Assembly (NCBI GenBank): GCA_030549495.1
Contig: JAUIRK010000504.1
Coordinates: 1 to 64,000 of the forward strand
Reading direction: 5' to 3'
Length of the DNA: 64,000 nt
DNA from: Nectonema munidae
Lineage: Eukaryota > Nematomorpha > Nectonematoida > Nectonematidae
A program made the position numbers and the translations under genes. Shown here piece by piece: positions 11,946 to 23,500 of this stretch (within the stretch, counting starts at the first letter, position 1; every line of letters starts with the position of its first letter). The notes under the pieces are model-generated. The model was not told the DNA's origin and searched no databases. It saw nothing but the letters and a program-made list of their open reading frames with translations.

Positions 11946-13070
11946 GTGTTTGAGTGCTCCTTATTTGTGTGTGCCTGTGTTTAGTGTCCCATGTTTGAGT
12001 CCCTCTTGTTTTTGCCTGCTTGTGCCTTCCTGTGTTTGAATGCCCCTTGTTGGTGCTTGCCTGTGTTAAAGTACTCCCTTGTTGAGCCTGAATCTGTTTA
12101 AGTGCTCCCTGTTTGTGACTGCCTGGGTTATAGTGCCCCATGTTTGTGCCTGCCTCTGTTTGAGTGCCTCCTGTTGTTTGAGTGCTCCCTGTTTGTGTCT
12201 GTCCGTGCTTGAGTGCCCCATATTTGTGCCTGCCTGTATTTGAGTGCTTTCTGTTTGTGCCTGCCTGTGTTTGTGTTCTCCTTGTTTGTGCGTTCCTGTG
12301 TTTGTGTGACCCCTGTAGGTGTTTACCTGTTTTAAAGTGCTCCCTTTTTCTGGCTGAATCTGTTTAAGTGCTACCTGTTTGTGCTTGCATGTGTTTAAGT
12401 TTTCCCTGTTTGTGCCTGCCTGTGTTTAAATCCTCCCTGTTTGTGCCTGCCTGTGTTTGAGTGCTCCCTGTTTGTGCCTGCCTGTGTTTGAGTGCTCCCT
12501 GTTTGAACCTACCTGTGTTTGAGTGCTCCTTATTTGTGTCTGCCTGTGTTATAGGTCCCATGTTTGAGTCCCTCTTGTTTTTGCCTGCTTGTGCCTTCCT
12601 GTGTTTGAATGCCCCTTGTTGGTGCTTGCCTGTGTTAAAGTACTCCCTTTTTGAGCCTGAATCTGTTTAAGTGCTCCCGGTTTGTGACTGCCTGTGTGTT
12701 AGTGCCCCATGTTTGTGCCTGCCTCTGTTTGAGTGCCTCCTGTTGTTTGCGTGCTCCCTGTTTGTGTCTGTCCGTGCTTGAGTGCCCAATATTTGTGCCT
12801 GCCTGTGTTTGAGTGCCTTCTGTTTGTGCCTGCCTGTGTTGGTTCCTCCTTGTTTGTGCGTTCCTGTTTTTGTGTGGCCCCTGTAGGTGTTTACCTGTTT
12901 TAAAGTGCTCCCCTTTTCTGGCTGAATCTGTTTAAGTGCTACCTATTTGTGCTTGCATGTGTTTAGGTTTTCCATGTTTGTGCCTGCCTGTGTTTAAATC
13001 CTCCCTGTTTGTGCCTGACTGTGTTTGAGTGCTCCCTGTTTGTGCCTGCCTGTGTTTGAGTGCTCCCTGT
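11235..13070. repeat. Duplicated block, copy 2 of the 3,115-bp offset pair
   Basis: This is the second copy of 8,120-9,955, with unit 1 markers at 11,621, 12,190 and 12,759. It shares CCCCATATTTG, GTGGTACC and TTGCGTGCTCCC with copy 1. It differs by a few substitutions, such as GTGTGACCCC in place of GTGTGGCCCC near 12,305 and TTAGTGCC near 11,685. Similarity ends near 13,070, where a unit 11-like TTTGAACC appears instead of TTTGAGCC. Confidence 0.87.
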
Positions 13071-13535
13071 TTGAACCTGCCTGTGTTTGAGTGCTCCTTG
13101 TTTGTGACTGCCTGTGTTATAGTGCCCCATGTTTGTGCCTGCCTCTGTTTGAGTGCCTCCTGTTGTTTGAGTGCTCCCTGTTTGTGTCTGTCCGTGCTTG
13201 AGTGCCCCATATTTGTGCCTGCCTGTATTTGAGTGCTTTCTGTTTGTGCCTGCCTGTGTTTGTGTTCTCCTTGTTTGTGCGTTCCTGTGTTTGTGTGACC
13301 CCTGTAGGTGTTTACCTGTTTTAAAGTGCTCCCTTTTTCTGGCTGAATCTGTTTAAGTGCTACCTGTTTGTGCTTGCATGTGTTTAAGTTTTCCCTGTTT
13401 GTGCCTGCCTGTGTTTAAATCCTCCCTGTTTGTGCCTGCCTGTGTTTGAGTGCTCCCTGTTTGTGTCTGTCCGTGCTTGAGTGCCCCATATTTGTGCCTG
13501 CCTGTCTTTGAGTGCCTTCTGTTTGTGCCTGCCTG
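13071..13535. repeat. HOR segment with shortened units
   Basis: Unit 1 markers at 13,179 and 13,458 are only 279 bp apart, exactly nine monomers. The HOR from 13,179 has units 1-8 and one consensus monomer, then a new unit 1, so units 10-18 are missing. Both carry the CCCCATATTTG variant. No gene is visible. Confidence 0.8.
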
Positions 13536-16180
13536 TGTTTGTGTTCTCCTTGTTTGTGCGTTCCTGTGTTTGTTTGACCCCTGTAGGTGTTTACCTGTTT
13601 TAAAGTGCTCCCCTTTTCTGCCTGAATCTGTTTAAGTGCTACCTGTTTGTGCTTGCATGTGTTTAAGTTTTCCCTGTTTGTGCCTGCCTGTGTTTAAATC
13701 CTCCCTGTTTGTGCCTGCCTGTGTTAGAGTGCTCCCTGTTTGAGTCCCTCTTGTTTTTGCCCGCTTGTGCCTTCCTGTGTTTGAATGCCCCTTTTTGGTG
13801 CTTGCCTGTGTTAAAGAACTCCCTTTTTGAGCCTGAATCTGTTTAAGTGCTCCCTGTTTATGCCTGCCTGTGTTAAAGTCCAACCTGTTTGTACCTGCGT
13901 GTGTTGGGTTTTCCCTGTTTGTGCCTAGCCTGTGTTTGAGTGCTCTCTGTTTGTGCCTGCCTGTGTTTGAGTGCTCCCTGTTTCAACCTGCCTGTGTTTG
14001 AATGCTCCTTATTTATGTCTGCTTTGGTTATAGTGTTTCATGTTTGAGTCCCTTTTGTTTTTGCCTGATTGTGCCTTCCTGTGTTTAAATGCCCCTTGTT
14101 GGTGCTTGCCTGTGTTAAAGTACTCCCTTTTTGAGCCTGAATCTGTTTAAGTGCTCCCTGTTTGTGACTGCCTGTGTTAAAGTGCCCCATGTTTGTGCCT
14201 GCCTCTGTTTGAGTGCCTCCTTTTGTTTGAGTGCTCTCTGTTTGTGTCTGTCCGTGCTTGAGTGCCCAATATTTGTGCCTGCCTGTGTTTGAGTGCCATC
14301 TGTTTGTGCCTGCCTGTGTTTGTTTCCTCCTTGTTTGTGCGTTCCTGTTTTTGTGTGGCACCTGTAGGTGTTTACCTATTTTAAAGTGCTCCGTTTTTCT
14401 GGCTGAATCTTTTTAAGTGCTACCTGTCTGTGCTTGCATGTGTTTAAGTTTTCCCTGTTTGTGCCTGCCTGTGTTTAAATCCTCCCTGTTTGTGCCTGCC
14501 TGTGTTTGAGTGCTCGCTGTTTGTGCCTGCCTGTGTTTGAGTGCACCCTGTTTCAACCTGCCTGTGTTTGAGTGCTCCTTATTTGTGTCTGCCTGTGTTA
14601 TAGTGTCCCATGTTTGAGTCCCTCTTGTTTTTGCTTGTTTGTGCCTTTCTGTGTTTGAATGCTCCTTGTTGGTGCTTGCCTGTGTTAAAGTACTCCCTTT
14701 TTGAGCCTGAATCTGTTTAAGTGCTCCCTGTTTGTGAGTGCCTGTGTTATAGTGCCCCATGTTTGTGCCTGCCTCTGTTTGAGTGCCTCCTATTGTTTGA
14801 GTGCTCCCTGTTTGTGTCTGTCCGTGCTTGAGTGCCCAATATTTATGTCTGCCTGTGTTTGAGTGCTTTCTGTTTGTGCCTGCCTGTGTTTGTGTCCTCC
14901 TTGTTTGTGCGTTCCTGTCTTTGTGTGGCCCCTGTAGGTGTTTACCTGTTTTAAAGTGCTCCCTTTTTCTGGCTGAATCTGTTTAAGTGCTACCTGTTTG
15001 TGCTTGCATGTGTTTAAGTTTTCCCTGTTTGTGCCTGCCTGTGTTTAAATCCTCCCTGTTTCTGCCTGCCTGTGTTTGAGTGCTCGCTGTTTGTGCCTGC
15101 CTGTGTTTGAGTGCTCCCTGTTTTAATTTGCCTGTGTTTGAGTGCTCCTTATTTGTGTCTGCCTGTGTTATAGTGTCCCATGTTTGAGTCCCTCTTGTTT
15201 TTGCTTGCTTGTGCCTTCCTGTGTTTGAATGCCCCTTGTTGGTGCTTGCCTGTGTTAAAGTACTCCCTTTTTGAGCCTGAATCTGTTTAAGTGCTCCCTG
15301 TTTGTGAGTGCCTGTGTTATAGTGCCCCATGTTTGTGCCTGCCTCTGTTTGAGTGCCTCCTGTTGTTTGCGTGCTCCCTATTTGTGTCTGTCCGTGCTTG
15401 AGTGCCCAATATTTGTGCCTGCCTGTGTTTGAGTGCCTTCTGTTTGTGCCTGCCTGTGTTTGTATCCTCCTTGTTTGTGTGTTCCTGTTTTTGTGTGGCC
15501 CCTGTAGGTGTTTACCTGTTTTAAAGTGCTCCCTTTTTCTGGCTGAATCTGTTTAAGTGCTACCTGTTTGTGCTTAAATGTGTTTAAGTTTTCCCTGTTT
15601 GTGCTTGCCTGTGTTTAAATCCTCCCTGTTTGTGCCTGCCTGTGTTTGAGTGCTCCCTGTTTGTGCCTGCCTGTGTTTGAGTGCTCCCTGTTTGAACCTG
15701 CCTGTGTTTGAGTGCTCCTTATTTGTGTCTGCCTGTGTTATAGTGTCCCATGTTTGAGTCCCTCTTGTTTTTGCCTGCTTGTGCCTTCCTGTATTTGAAT
15801 GCCCCTTGTTGGTGCTTGCCTGTGTTAAAGTACTTCCCTTTTGAGCCTGAATCTGTTTAAGTGCTCCCTGTTTGTGACTGCCTGTGTTATTTTGCCCCAT
15901 GTTTGTGCCTGCCTCTGTTTGAGTGCCTTCTGTTGTTTGAGTGCTCCCTGTTTGTGTCTGTCCGTGCTTGAGTGCCCAATATTTGTGCCTGCCTGTGTTT
16001 GAGTGCCTTCTGTTTGTGCCTGCCTGTGTTTGTGTCCTCCTTGTTTGTGCGTTCCTGTCTTTGTGTGGCCCCTGTAGGTGTTTACCTGTTTTAAAGTGCT
16101 CCCTTTTTCTGGCTGAATCTGTTTAAGTGCTACCTGTTTGTGCTTAAATGTGTTTAAGTTTTCCCTGTTTGTGCTTGCCT
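13536..16180. repeat. Segment Y (source of 17,986-20,580)
   Basis: This segment matches 17,986-20,580 at a constant offset of 4,452 bp. Unit 1 markers at 14,239, 14,809, 15,379 and 15,949 give three successive 570-bp spacings. It contains W-type monomers (TTGGGTTTTCCC near 13,900) and L HORs of two haplotypes: one with GCTCGCTG in unit 9 and GTGAGTGCC in unit 16, the other with GCTCCCTG and GTGACTGCC. Later copies have GTGCTTAAATGTG in unit 7. Confidence 0.87.
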
Positions 16181-17985
16181 GTGTTTAAATCCTCCCTGTT
16201 TGTGCCTGCCTGTGTTTGAGTGCTCCCTGTTTGTGCCTGCCTGTGTTTGAGTGCTCCCTGTTTGAGCCTTCCTGTGTTTGAGTGCTCCTTGTTTGTGACT
16301 GCCTGTGTTATAGTGCCCCATGTTTGTGCCTGCCTCTGTTTGAATGCCTTCTGTTGTTTGAGTGCTCCCTGTTTGTGTTTGTCCGTGCTTGAGTGCCCAA
16401 TATTTGTGCCTACCTGTGTTTGAGTGCCTTCTGTTTGTGCCTGCCTGTGTTTGTGTCCTCCTTGTTTGTGCGTTCCTGTCTTTGTGTGGCCCCTGTAGGT
16501 GTTAACATGTTTTAAAGTGCTCCCTTTTTCTGGCTGAATCTGTTTAAGTGCTACCTGTTTGTGCCTGCCTGTGTTTGAGTGCTCCCTGTTTGAGCCTTCC
16601 TGTGTTTGAGTGCTCCTTGTTTGTGACTGCCTGTGTTATAGTGCCCCATGTTTGTGCCTGCCATTGTTTGAATGCCTCCTGTTGTTTGAGTGCTCCGTTT
16701 GTGTCTGTCCGTGCTTGAGTGCCCAATATTTGTGCCTACCTGTGTTTGAGTGCCTTCTGTTTGTGCCTGCCTGTGTTTGTGTCCTCCTTGTTTGTGCGTT
16801 CCTGTCTTTGTGTGGCCCCTGTAGGTGTTTACCTGTTTTAAAGTGCTCCCTTTTTCTGGCTGAATCTGTTTAAGTGCTACCTGTTTGGGCTTGCATGTGT
16901 TTTCTCTGTTTGTGCCTGCCTGTGTTTAAATCCTCCCTGTTTGTGCCTGCCTGTGTTTGAGTGCTCCCTGTTTGTGCCTGCCTGTGTTTGAGTGCTCCCT
17001 GTTTGAACCTGCCTGTGTTTGAGTGCTCCTTATTTGTGTCTGCCTGTGTTATAGTGTCCATGTTTGAGTCCCTCTTGTTTTTGCCTGCTTGTGCCTTTCT
17101 GTGTTTGAATGCCCCTTGTTGGTGCTTGCCTGTGTTAAAGTACTCGCTTTTTAAACCTGAATCTGTTTAAGTGCTCCCTGTTTGTGACTGCCTGTGTTAT
17201 AGTGCCCCATGTTTGTGTGCCTGCCTCTGTTTGAGTGCTCCCTGTTTGTGTCTGTCCGTGCTTGAGTGCCCAATATTTGTGCCTGCATGTGTTTGAGTGC
17301 CTTCTGTTTGTGCCTGCCTGTGTTTGTGTCCTCCTTGTTTTTGGGTTCCTATTTTTGTGTGGCCCTGTAGGTGTTTACCTGTTTTAAAGTGCTCCCTTTT
17401 TCTGGCTGAATCTGTTTAAGTGCTACCTGTTTGTGTTGCATGTGTTTAAGTTTTCCCTGTTTGTGCCTGGCTGTGTTTAAATCCTCCCTGTTTGTGCCTG
17501 CCTGTGTTTGAATGCTCCCTGTTTGTGCCTGCCTGTGTTTGAGTGCTCCCTGTTTGAGCCTTCCTGTGTTTGAGTGCTCCTTGTTTGTGACTGCCTGTGT
17601 TTGAGTGCTCCTTGTTTGTGCCTGCCTCTGTTTGAGTGCCTCCTGTTGTTTGAGTGCTCCCTGTTTGTGTCTGTCCGTGCTTGAGTGCCCAATATTTGTG
17701 CCTACCTGTGTTTGAGTGCCTTCTGTTAGTGCCTGCTTGTGTTTGTGTCCTCCTTGTTTGTGTGTTCCTGTCTTTGTGTGGCCCCTGTAGGTGTTTACCT
17801 GTTTTAAAGTGCTCCCTTTTTCTGGCTGAATCTGTTTAAGTGCTACCTGTTTGGGCTTGCATGTGTTTAAGTTTTCCCTGTTTGTGCCTGCCTGTGTTTA
17901 AATCCTCCCTGTTTGTGCCTGCCTGTGTTTGAGTGCTCCCTGTTTGTGCCTGCCTGTGTTTGAGTGCTCCCTGTTTCAACCTGCC
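16181..17985. repeat. Segment X', second copy of X with a deletion
   Basis: This is the second copy of 9,875-11,945, sharing GTTAACATG (GTTAACCTG in X), GTGCTCCGTTTG, TACTCGCTTTTTAAACC and GTGTTGCATG. It lacks about 0.27 kb relative to X, at about 16,873. Its right end is abrupt: near 17,985 a unit 11 (TTTCAACCTGCC) passes without a full monomer into GTGTTCTCCTTG, which belongs to segment Y. This marks a recombination junction inside a monomer. Confidence 0.85.
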
Positions 17986-20580
17986 TGTGTTTGTGTTCTC
18001 CTTGTTTGTGCGTTCCTGTGTTTGTTTGACCCCTGTAGGTGTTTACCTGTTTTAAAGTGCTCCCCTTTTCTGCCTGAATCTGTTTAAGTGCTACCTGTTT
18101 GTGCTTGCATGTGTTTAAGTTTTCCCTGTTTGTGCCTGCCTGTGTTTAAATCCTCCCTGTTTGTGCCTGCCTGTGTTAGAGTGCTCCCTGTTTGAGTCCC
18201 TCTTGTTTTTGCCCGCTTGTGCCTTCCTGTGTTTGAATGCCCCTTTTTGGTGCTTGCCTGTGTTAAAGAACTCCCTTTTTGAGCCTGAATCTGTTTAAGT
18301 GCTCCCTGTTTATGCCTGCCTGTGTTAAAGTCCAACCTGTTTGTACCTGCGTGTGTTGGGTTTTCCCTGTTTGTGCCTAGCCTGTGTTTGAGTGCTCCCT
18401 GTTTGTGCCTGCCTGTGTTTGAGTGCTCCCTGTTTCAACCTGCCTGTGTTTGAATGCTCCTTATTTATGTCTGCCTTGGTTATAGTGTTTCATGTTTGAG
18501 TCCCTTTTGTTTTTGCCTGATTGTGCCTTCCTGTGTTTAAATGCCCCTTGTTGGTGCTTGCCTGTGTTAAAGTACTCCCTTTTTGAGCCTGAATCTGTTT
18601 AAGTGCTCCCTGTTTGTGACTGCCTGTGTTAAAGTGCCCCATGTTTGTGCCTACCTCTGTTTGAGTGCCTCCTTTTGTTTGAGTGCTCTCTGTTTGTGTC
18701 TGTCCGTGCTTGAGTGCCCAATATTTGTGCCTGCCTGTGTTTGAGTGCCATCTGTTTGTGCCTGCCTGTGTTTGTTTCCTCCTTGTTTGTGCGTTCCTGT
18801 TTTTGTGTGGCACCTGTAGGTGTTTACCTATTTTAAAGTGCTAGGTTTTTCTGGCTGAATCTTTTTAAGTGCTACCTGTCTGTGCTTGCATGTGTTTAAG
18901 TTTTCCCTGTTTGTGCCTGCCTGTGTTTAAATCCTCCCTGTTTGTGCCTGCCTGTGTTTGAGTGCTCGCTGTTTGTGCCTGCCTGTGTTTGAGTGCACCC
19001 TGTTTCAACCTGCCTGTGTTTGAGTGCTCCTTATTTGTGTCTGCCTGTGTTATAGTGTCCCATGTTTGAGTCCCTCTTGTTTTTGCTTGTTTGTGCCTTT
19101 CTGTGTTTGAATGCTCCTTGTTGGTGCTTGCCTGTGTTAAAGTACTCCCTTTTTGGGCCTGAATCTGTTTAAGTGCTCCCTGTTTGTGAGTGCCTGTGTT
19201 ATAGTGCCCCATGTTTGTGCCTGCCTCTGTTTGAGTGCCTCCTATTGTTTGAGTGCTCCCTGTTTGTGTCTGTCCGTGCTTGAGTGCCCAATATTTATGC
19301 CTGCCTGTGTTTGAGTGCTTTCTGTTTGTGCCTGCCTGTGTTTGTGTCCTCCTTGTTTGTGCGTTCCTGTCTTTGTGTGGCCCCTGTAGGTGTTTACCTG
19401 TTTTAAAGTGCTCCCTTTTTCTGGCTGAATCTGTTTAAGTGCTACCTGTTTGTGCTTGCATGTGTTTAAGTTTTCCCTGTTTGTGCCTGCCTGTGTTTAA
19501 ATCCTCCCTGTTTCTGCCTGCCTGTGCTTGAGTGCTCGCTGTTTGTGCCTGCCTGTGTTTGAGTGCTCCCTGTTTTAACTTGCCTGTGTTTGAGTGCTCC
19601 TTATTTGTGTCTGCCTGTGTTATAGTGTCCAATGTTTGAGTCCCTCTTGTTTTTGCTTGCTTGTGCCTTCCTGTGTTTGAATGCCCCTTGTTGGTGCTTG
19701 CCTGTGTTAAAGTACTCCCTTTTTGAGCCTGAATCTGTTTAAGTGCTCCCTGTTTGTGAGTGCCTGTGTTATAGTGCCCCATGTTTGTGCCTGCCTCTGT
19801 TTGAGTGCCTCCTGTTGTTTGAGTGCTCCCTATTTGTGTCTGTCCGTGCTTGAGTGCCCAATATTTGTGCCTGCCTGTGTTTGAGTGCCTTCTGTTTGTG
19901 CCTGCCTGTGTTTGTATCCTCCTTGTTTGTGTGTTCCTGTTTTTGTGTGGCCCCTGTAGGTGTTTACCTGTTTTAAAGTGCTCCCTTTTTCTGGCTGAAT
20001 CTGTTTAAGTGCTACCTGTTTGTGCTTAAATGTGTTTAAGTTTTCCCTGTTTGTGCTTGCCTGTGTTTAAATCCTCCCTGTTTGTGCCTGCCTGTGTTTG
20101 AGTGCTCCCTGTTTGTGCCTGCCTGTGTTTGAGTGCTCCCTGTTTGAACCTGCCTGTGTTTGAGTGCTCCTTATTTGTGTCTGCCTGTGTTATAGTGTCC
20201 CATGTTTGAGTCCCTCTTGTTTTTGCCTGCTTGTGCCTTCCTGTATTTGAATGCCCCTTGTTGGTGCTTGCCTGTGTTAAAGTACTTCCCTTTTGAGCCT
20301 GAATCTGTTTAAGTGCTCCCTGTTTGTGACTGCCTGTGTTATTTTGCCCCATGTTTGTGCCTGCCTCTGTTTGAGTGCCTTCTGTTGTTTGAGTGCTGCC
20401 TGTTTGTGTCTGTCCGTGCTTGAGTGCCCAATATTTGTGCCTGCCTGTGTTTGAGTGACTTCTGTTTGTGCCTGCCTGTGTTTGTGTCCTCCTTGTTTGT
20501 GCGTTCCTGTTTTTGTTTGGCCCCTGTAGGTGTTTACCTGTTTTAAAGTGCTCCCTTTTTCTGGCTGAATCTGTTTAAGT
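17986..20580. repeat. Segment Y', second copy of Y
   Basis: This is the second copy of 13,536-16,130 at 4,452-bp offset, with unit 1 markers at 18,691, 19,261, 19,831 and 20,401 (570-bp spacing). Differences from Y are sparse, for example GTGCTAGGTTTTTC near 18,840 and GTGCTGCCTG near 20,396. X followed by Y, then X' followed by Y', implies one larger tandem duplication later reduced by deletion. Confidence 0.87.
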
Positions 20581-23500
20581 GCTACCTGTTTGTGCTTGCA
20601 TGTGTTTAAGTTTTCGCTGTTTGTGCCTGCCTGTGTTTAAATCCTCCCTGTTTCTGCCTGCCTGTGTTTGAGTGCTCGCTGTTTGTGCCTGCCTGTGTTT
20701 GAGTGCTCCCTGTTTCAACCTGCCTGTGTTTGAGTGCTCCTTATTTGTGTCTGCCTGTGTTATAGTGTCCCATGTTTGAATCCCTCTTGTTTTTGCTTGC
20801 TTGTGTCTTCCTGTGCTTGAATGCCCCTTGTTGGTGCTTGCCTGTGTTAAAGTACTCCCTTTTTGAGCCTGAATCTGTTTAAGTGCTCCCTGTTTGTGAG
20901 TGCCTGTATTATAGTGCCCCATGTTTGTGCCTGCCTCTGTTTGAGTGCCTCCTGTTGTTTGAGTGCTCCCTGTTTGTGTCTGTCCATGCTTGAGTGCCCA
21001 ATATTTGTGCCTGCCTGTGTTTGAGTGCCTTCTGTTTGTGCCTGCCTGTGTTTGTGTCCTCCTTGTTTGTGCGTTCCTGTCTTTGTGTGGCCCCTGTAGG
21101 TGTTTACCTGTTTTAAAGTGCTCCCTTTTTCTGGCTGAATCTGTTTAAGTGCTACCTGTTTGTGCTCGCATGTGTTTAAGTTTTCCCTGTTTGTGCCTGC
21201 CTGTGTTTAAATCCTCCCTGTTTCTGCCTGTCTGTGTTTGAGTGCTCGCTCTTTGTGCCTGCCTGTGTTTGAGTGCTCCCTGTTTCAACTTGCCTGTGTT
21301 TGAGTGCTCCTTATTTGTGTCTGCCTGTGTTATAGTGTCCCATGTTTGAGTCCCTCTTGTTTTTGCTTGCTTGTGCCTTCCTGTGTTTGAATGCCCCTTG
21401 TTGGTGCTTGCCTGTGTTAAAGTACTCCCTTTTTGAGCCTGAATCTGTTTAAATGCTCCCTGTTTGGGAGTGCCTGTGTTATAGTGCCCCATGTTTGTGC
21501 CTGCCTCTGTTTGAGTGTCTCCTGTTGTTTGAGTGCTCCTTGTTTGTGTCTGTCCGTGATTGAGTGCCCAATATTTGTGCCTGCCTGTGTTTGAGTGCCT
21601 TCTGTTTGTACCTGCCTGTGTTTGTGTCCTCCTTGTTTGTGTGTTCCTGTTTTTGTGTGGCCCCTGTAGGTGTTTACCTGTTTTAAAGTGCTCCCTTTTT
21701 CTGGCTGAATCTGTTTAAGTGCTACCTGTTTGTGCTTAAATGTGTTTAAGTTTTCCCTGTTTGTGCCTGCCTGTGTTTAAATCCTCCCTGTTTGTGCCTG
21801 CCTGTGTTTGAGTGTTTCCCTGTTTGTGCCTGCCTGTGTTTGAGTGCTCCCTGTTTGAACCTGCCTGTGTTTGAGTGCTCCTTATTTGTGTCTGCCTGTG
21901 TTATAGTGTCCCATGTTTGAGTCCCTCTTGTTTTTGCCTGCTTGTGCCTTCCTGTGTTTGAATGCCCCTTGTTGGTGCTTGCCTGTGTTAAAGTACTTCC
22001 CTTTTGAGCCTGATTCTGTTTAAGTGCTCCCTGTTTGTGACTGCCTGTGTTATTTTGCCCCATGTTTGTGCCTGCCTCTGTTTGAATGCCTTCTGTTGTT
22101 TGAGTTCTCCCTGTTTGTGTCTGTCCGTGCTTGAGTGTCCAATATTTGTGCCTGCCTGTGTTTGTGTCCTCCTTGTTTGTGCGTTCCTATTTTTATGTGG
22201 CCCCTGTAGGTGTTTACCTGTTTTAAAGTGCTCCCTTTTTCTGGCTGAATCTGTTTAAGTGCTACCTGTTTGTGCTTGCATGTTTTTAAGTTTTCCCTGT
22301 TTGTGCCTGGCTGTGTTTAAATCCTCCCTGTTTGTGCCTGCCTGTGTTTGAGTGCTCCCTGTTTGTGCCTGTCTGTGTTTGAGTGCTCACTGTTTGAGCC
22401 TTCCTGTGTTTGAGTGCTCCTTGTTTGTGACTGCCTGTGTTATAGTGCCCCATGTTTGTGCCTGCCTCTGTTTGAGTGCCTCCTGTTGTTTGAGTGCTCC
22501 CTGTTTGTGTCTGTCCGTGCTTGAGTGCCCAATATTTGTGCCTGCCTGTGTTTGAGTGCCTTCTATTTGTGCCTGCCTGTGTTTGTGTCCTCCTTGTTTG
22601 TGCGTTCCTATTTTTATGTGGCCCCTGTAGGTGTTTACCTGTTTTAAAGTGCTCCCTTTTTCTGGCTGAATCTGTTTAAGTGCTACCTGTTTGTGCTTGC
22701 ATGTGTTTAAGTTTTCCCTGTTTGTGCCTGCCTGTGTTTAAATCCTCCCTGTTTGTGCCTGCCTGTGTTTGAGTGCTCCCTGTTTGTGCCTGCCTGTGTT
22801 TGAGTGCTCCCTGTTTGAACCTGCCTGTGTTTGAGTGCTCCTTATTTGTGTCTGCCTGTGTTATAGTGTCCCATGTTTGAGTCCCTCTTGTTTTTGCCTG
22901 CTTGTGCCTTCCTGTGTTTGAATGCCCCTTGTTGGTGCTTGCCTGTGTTAAAGTACTTCCCTTTTGAGCCTGAATCTGTTTAAGTGCTCCCTGTTTGTGA
23001 CTGCCTGTGTTATTTTGCCCCATGTTTGTGCCTGCCTCTGTTTGAGTGCCTTCTGTTGTTTGAGTGCTCCCTGTTTGTGTCTGTCCGTGCTTGAGTGTCC
23101 AATATTTGTGCCTGCCTGTGTTTGTGCCTGCCTGTGTTTGTGTCCTCCTTGTTTGTGCGTTCCTATTTTTATGTGGCCCCTGTAGGTGTTTACCTGTTTT
23201 AAAGTGCTCCCTTTTTCTGGCTGAATCTGTTTAAGTGCTACCTGTTTGTGCTTGCATGTGTTTAAGTTTTCCCTGTTTGTGCCTGGCTGTGTTTAAATCC
23301 TCCCTGTTTGTGCCTGCCTGTGTTTGAGTGCTCCCTGTTTGTGCCTGTCTGTGTTTGAGTGCTCACTGTTTGAGCCTTCCTGTGTTTGAGTGCTCCTTGT
23401 TTGTGACTGCCTGTGTTATAGTGCCCCATGTTTGTGCCTGCCTCTGTTTGAGTGCCTCCTGTTGTTTGAGTGCTCCCTGTTTGTGTCTGTCCGTGCTTGA

